Of a stretch of DNA of 64,000 nt, positions 62,752 through 64,000 are shown in pieces (position 1 is the first letter of the stretch; each line of letters opens with the position of its first letter). The stretch is from Rhizobiales bacterium 64-17. Lineage in GTDB: Bacteria; Pseudomonadota; Alphaproteobacteria; Rhizobiales; Xanthobacteraceae. The stretch covers positions 2,958 through 66,957 of the forward strand of contig MKWA01000023.1 in NCBI GenBank assembly GCA_001899285.1, written 5' to 3'. The position numbers and the translations under genes are program-made. The notes beneath the pieces were generated by a model. The model did not search any database. It was not told the origin of the DNA and saw only the letters and a program-made list of their open reading frames with translations.

Positions 62752-63120
62752 TTACGGGCAGGGGTGACGGTAGCCGTCGTAGCCAAGATAAGTGCCCGAA
62801 GCCGGATCATAGGATTTGAACCGGTTCATGCAGTAGGCGACATCGTCGCCCGGAGGCGGTCCGTAATAGGCCGGCGGGGGAGCGTAATATCCCGGGCCGT
62901 AGTCGTAATAGCCCGGCCGGCTCGCGGCGATCGCGCCGCCGAGCAGGGCACCGGCCGCGAGCCCGCCGAGGACCGCGCCGCCGCCGCCCCAGCCGCCACC
63001 GCGATGATGGTGGTGGTGCCGTCCGCGCCATTGGGCGTCAGCCGGTGTAACGGCGGCCAGCGTGGTGGTGCCAACCAGAGCCAGCGCGACAGCGCCGGCC
63101 ATCCATTTGGAACGCAACAT
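62752..63120 (-). CDS. BA14K-family secreted lectin-like protein
   Basis: A 122-residue exported protein. The signal peptide (RSKWMAGAVALALVGTTTLAAVTPADAQ) is followed by a His-rich stretch (GRHHHHHRGGG), a Gly/Ala-rich segment that may be membrane-associated, a Pro/Tyr-rich spacer and the BA14K end CMNRFKSYDPASGTYLGYDGYRHPCP. In Brucella the BA14K protein is an immunoreactive lectin-like surface protein. Its His cluster could bind metal. The unit stands on its own between coxG and coxS. Confidence 0.9.
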   Translation of the reverse strand: MLRSKWMAGAVALALVGTTTLAAVTPADAQWRGRHHHHHRGGGWGGGGAVLGGLAAGALLGGAIAASRPGYYDYGPGYYAPPPAYYGPPPGDDVAYCMNRFKSYDPASGTYLGYDGYRHPCP

Positions 63121-63387
63121 TGAATGTCCTTTCGTGCTTGTGATCCTCCGGGACCTTTCCCGTTGAAGGGGTAAGGCCCTCCCACCGGGAGAGTTCCGTG
63201 AAATCTTGGTAACGCTGTGGCAGCGCGGAGCGGCACTTGACCGCGGCGGGTCCGGAGGTCCAAGTTGAGACCAGTTCCAAATTGGTTTTCGGTGAAAACG
63301 GCAAGTTTTCGCCTTGGAACGGGCCCTCGACCTTTCCAGCAAGGGCAAAAGCGAGCAGATCGCGTCGAATTTGGGAGAAAACGGACC

Positions 63388-63864
63388 ATGGCCAGCACCG
63401 TGTCGATGACCGTCAACGGAAAGCCGGTGTCCGGCAAGATCGAGCCGAGAACCCTGCTGGTCCAGTACCTCCGCGAGACGCTGCGTCTCACCGGCACCCA
63501 TGTCGGTTGCGATACCTCACAGTGCGGCGCCTGCGTCGTCCATGTGAACGGCGTCGCCATGAAATCCTGCACGATCTTCGCCTGGCAGCTCGACGGCGCC
63601 GAGGTGAAGACCATCGAGGGGCTGTCCGCCGCCGGCGAGCCGCTGCATCCGATGCAGGAAGCCTTCCGCGAACATCACGGTCTGCAGTGCGGCTATTGCA
63701 CGCCCGGCATGATCATGTCCGCGCTCGATATCGTACGCCGCAAGGGTCATGAGCTGGACGATCATACGATCCGCGAGGAGCTGGACGGCAATCTGTGCCG
63801 TTGCACGGGCTACCACAACATCGTCAAGGCGATCGCTGCCGGCGCGAAAGCGATGGCGAAATAG
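63388..63864 (+). CDS. coxS: Small [2Fe-2S] subunit of a xanthine-oxidase-family dehydrogenase
   Basis: A 158-residue iron-sulfur protein. The N-terminal plant-type ferredoxin cluster ligands are in [19 protein letters not shown] and KSCTIFAWQ; the C-terminal helical domain has [15 protein letters not shown] and [16 protein letters not shown], the second cluster, next to the molybdenum cofactor. This is the CoxS/small-subunit type of form II CO dehydrogenase-like enzymes. GGGAG lies 14 bases before the ATG at 63388. The large subunit is expected right after, and an ATG at 63995 fits. Confidence 0.94.
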   Translation: MASTVSMTVNGKPVSGKIEPRTLLVQYLRETLRLTGTHVGCDTSQCGACVVHVNGVAMKSCTIFAWQLDGAEVKTIEGLSAAGEPLHPMQEAFREHHGLQCGYCTPGMIMSALDIVRRKGHELDDHTIREELDGNLCRCTGYHNIVKAIAAGAKAMAK

Positions 63865-63994
63865 GCGGCGGGAAATGCGCCGGACAGGCGGCGAGGAGAG
63901 AGCGACACATCGGTTCGACGACTGACAGAACGACAAACGCGGCCGCGCCGTAAGCGCTGACCGCGGGCGAGCACCGAAGGGTGGGAGACGAGCA

Positions 63995-64000
63995 ATGACT
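63995..64000 (+). CDS. Start of a gene cut by the window edge, probably coxL
   Basis: ATGACT at the very end is preceded by GGGAGACGAG. Only two codons are visible, so the identity is inferred from the coxS-coxL order of this enzyme family. Confidence 0.4.

Overview
This window reads as chromosome of a GC-rich alphaproteobacterium of the order Hyphomicrobiales (Rhizobiales), most like the Bradyrhizobiaceae/Xanthobacteraceae. The evidence is the protein flavour (DUF3551, BA14K, DUF1476/F1-zeta, KTSC, Rap1a/Tai and CoxG/CoxS families), several palindromic intergenic repeats typical of that group, and an alphaproteobacterial SOS box (GAAC-N7-GAAC) in front of recA. The genus cannot be fixed from the sequence alone. 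I see no prophage, insertion sequence, CRISPR array, complete tRNA or rRNA.

Layout. 1-11530 is a nutrient-scavenging region: an exported hydrolase; a branched-chain-amino-acid-type ABC importer whose second permease and first ATPase are fused into one protein; a stand-alone PxpA/LamB-YcsF protein; an N-acyl-D-amino-acid deacylase-like amidohydrolase; and two divergent Bug-type binding proteins. 11743-17960 holds a photoactive-yellow-protein-like PAS protein that lacks the chromophore cysteine, an oxalate/formate-type MFS antiporter with a 44-residue partner, a LysR regulator, an exported esterase and small secreted or zinc-ribbon proteins. 18100-22920 is recA with its SOS operator, an 843-base gene-free interval with a nested hairpin, and alaS. 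23136-30204 holds stress-type small proteins and two unrelated NADP-isocitrate dehydrogenases (dimeric Icd and monomeric Idh) flanking a Tat-exported intradiol-dioxygenase-like protein and its membrane partner.

30442-40672 is housekeeping: an FkbM methyltransferase, a TrmJ tRNA methyltransferase fused to a DUF559-like nuclease domain, an isochorismatase-type hydrolase, an aldolase, the F1 zeta subunit, purC-purS-purQ-purL, a BolA/IbaG protein and the CGFS glutaredoxin GrxD. 40827-52091 holds a metallo-hydrolase, rpsD, TerC, murI, purB, rpe, a DadA-like oxidase, a P1 peptidase and CcdA. 52197-57624 is a second, conventional livK-x-F-G-M-H importer. 57798-63864 holds a Gln/Gly-rich peptide, a membrane protein ending in a 14-base tandem repeat, a pcaB-pcaD-pcaC protocatechuate block, a variant polysaccharide deacetylase, coxG and coxS; a coxL-like gene probably starts at the right edge.

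How they work together. The left importer, PxpA, deacylase and Bug proteins suggest uptake and opening of lactam or N-acyl amino compounds. The pca genes feed aromatic ring-fission products to the TCA cycle, where the two isocitrate dehydrogenases act. The pur genes make IMP and AMP. The least ordinary items are the Cys-less PYP homologue, the TrmJ-DUF559 fusion, the LivM-LivG fusion with its orphan PxpA, and the structured recA-alaS interval.
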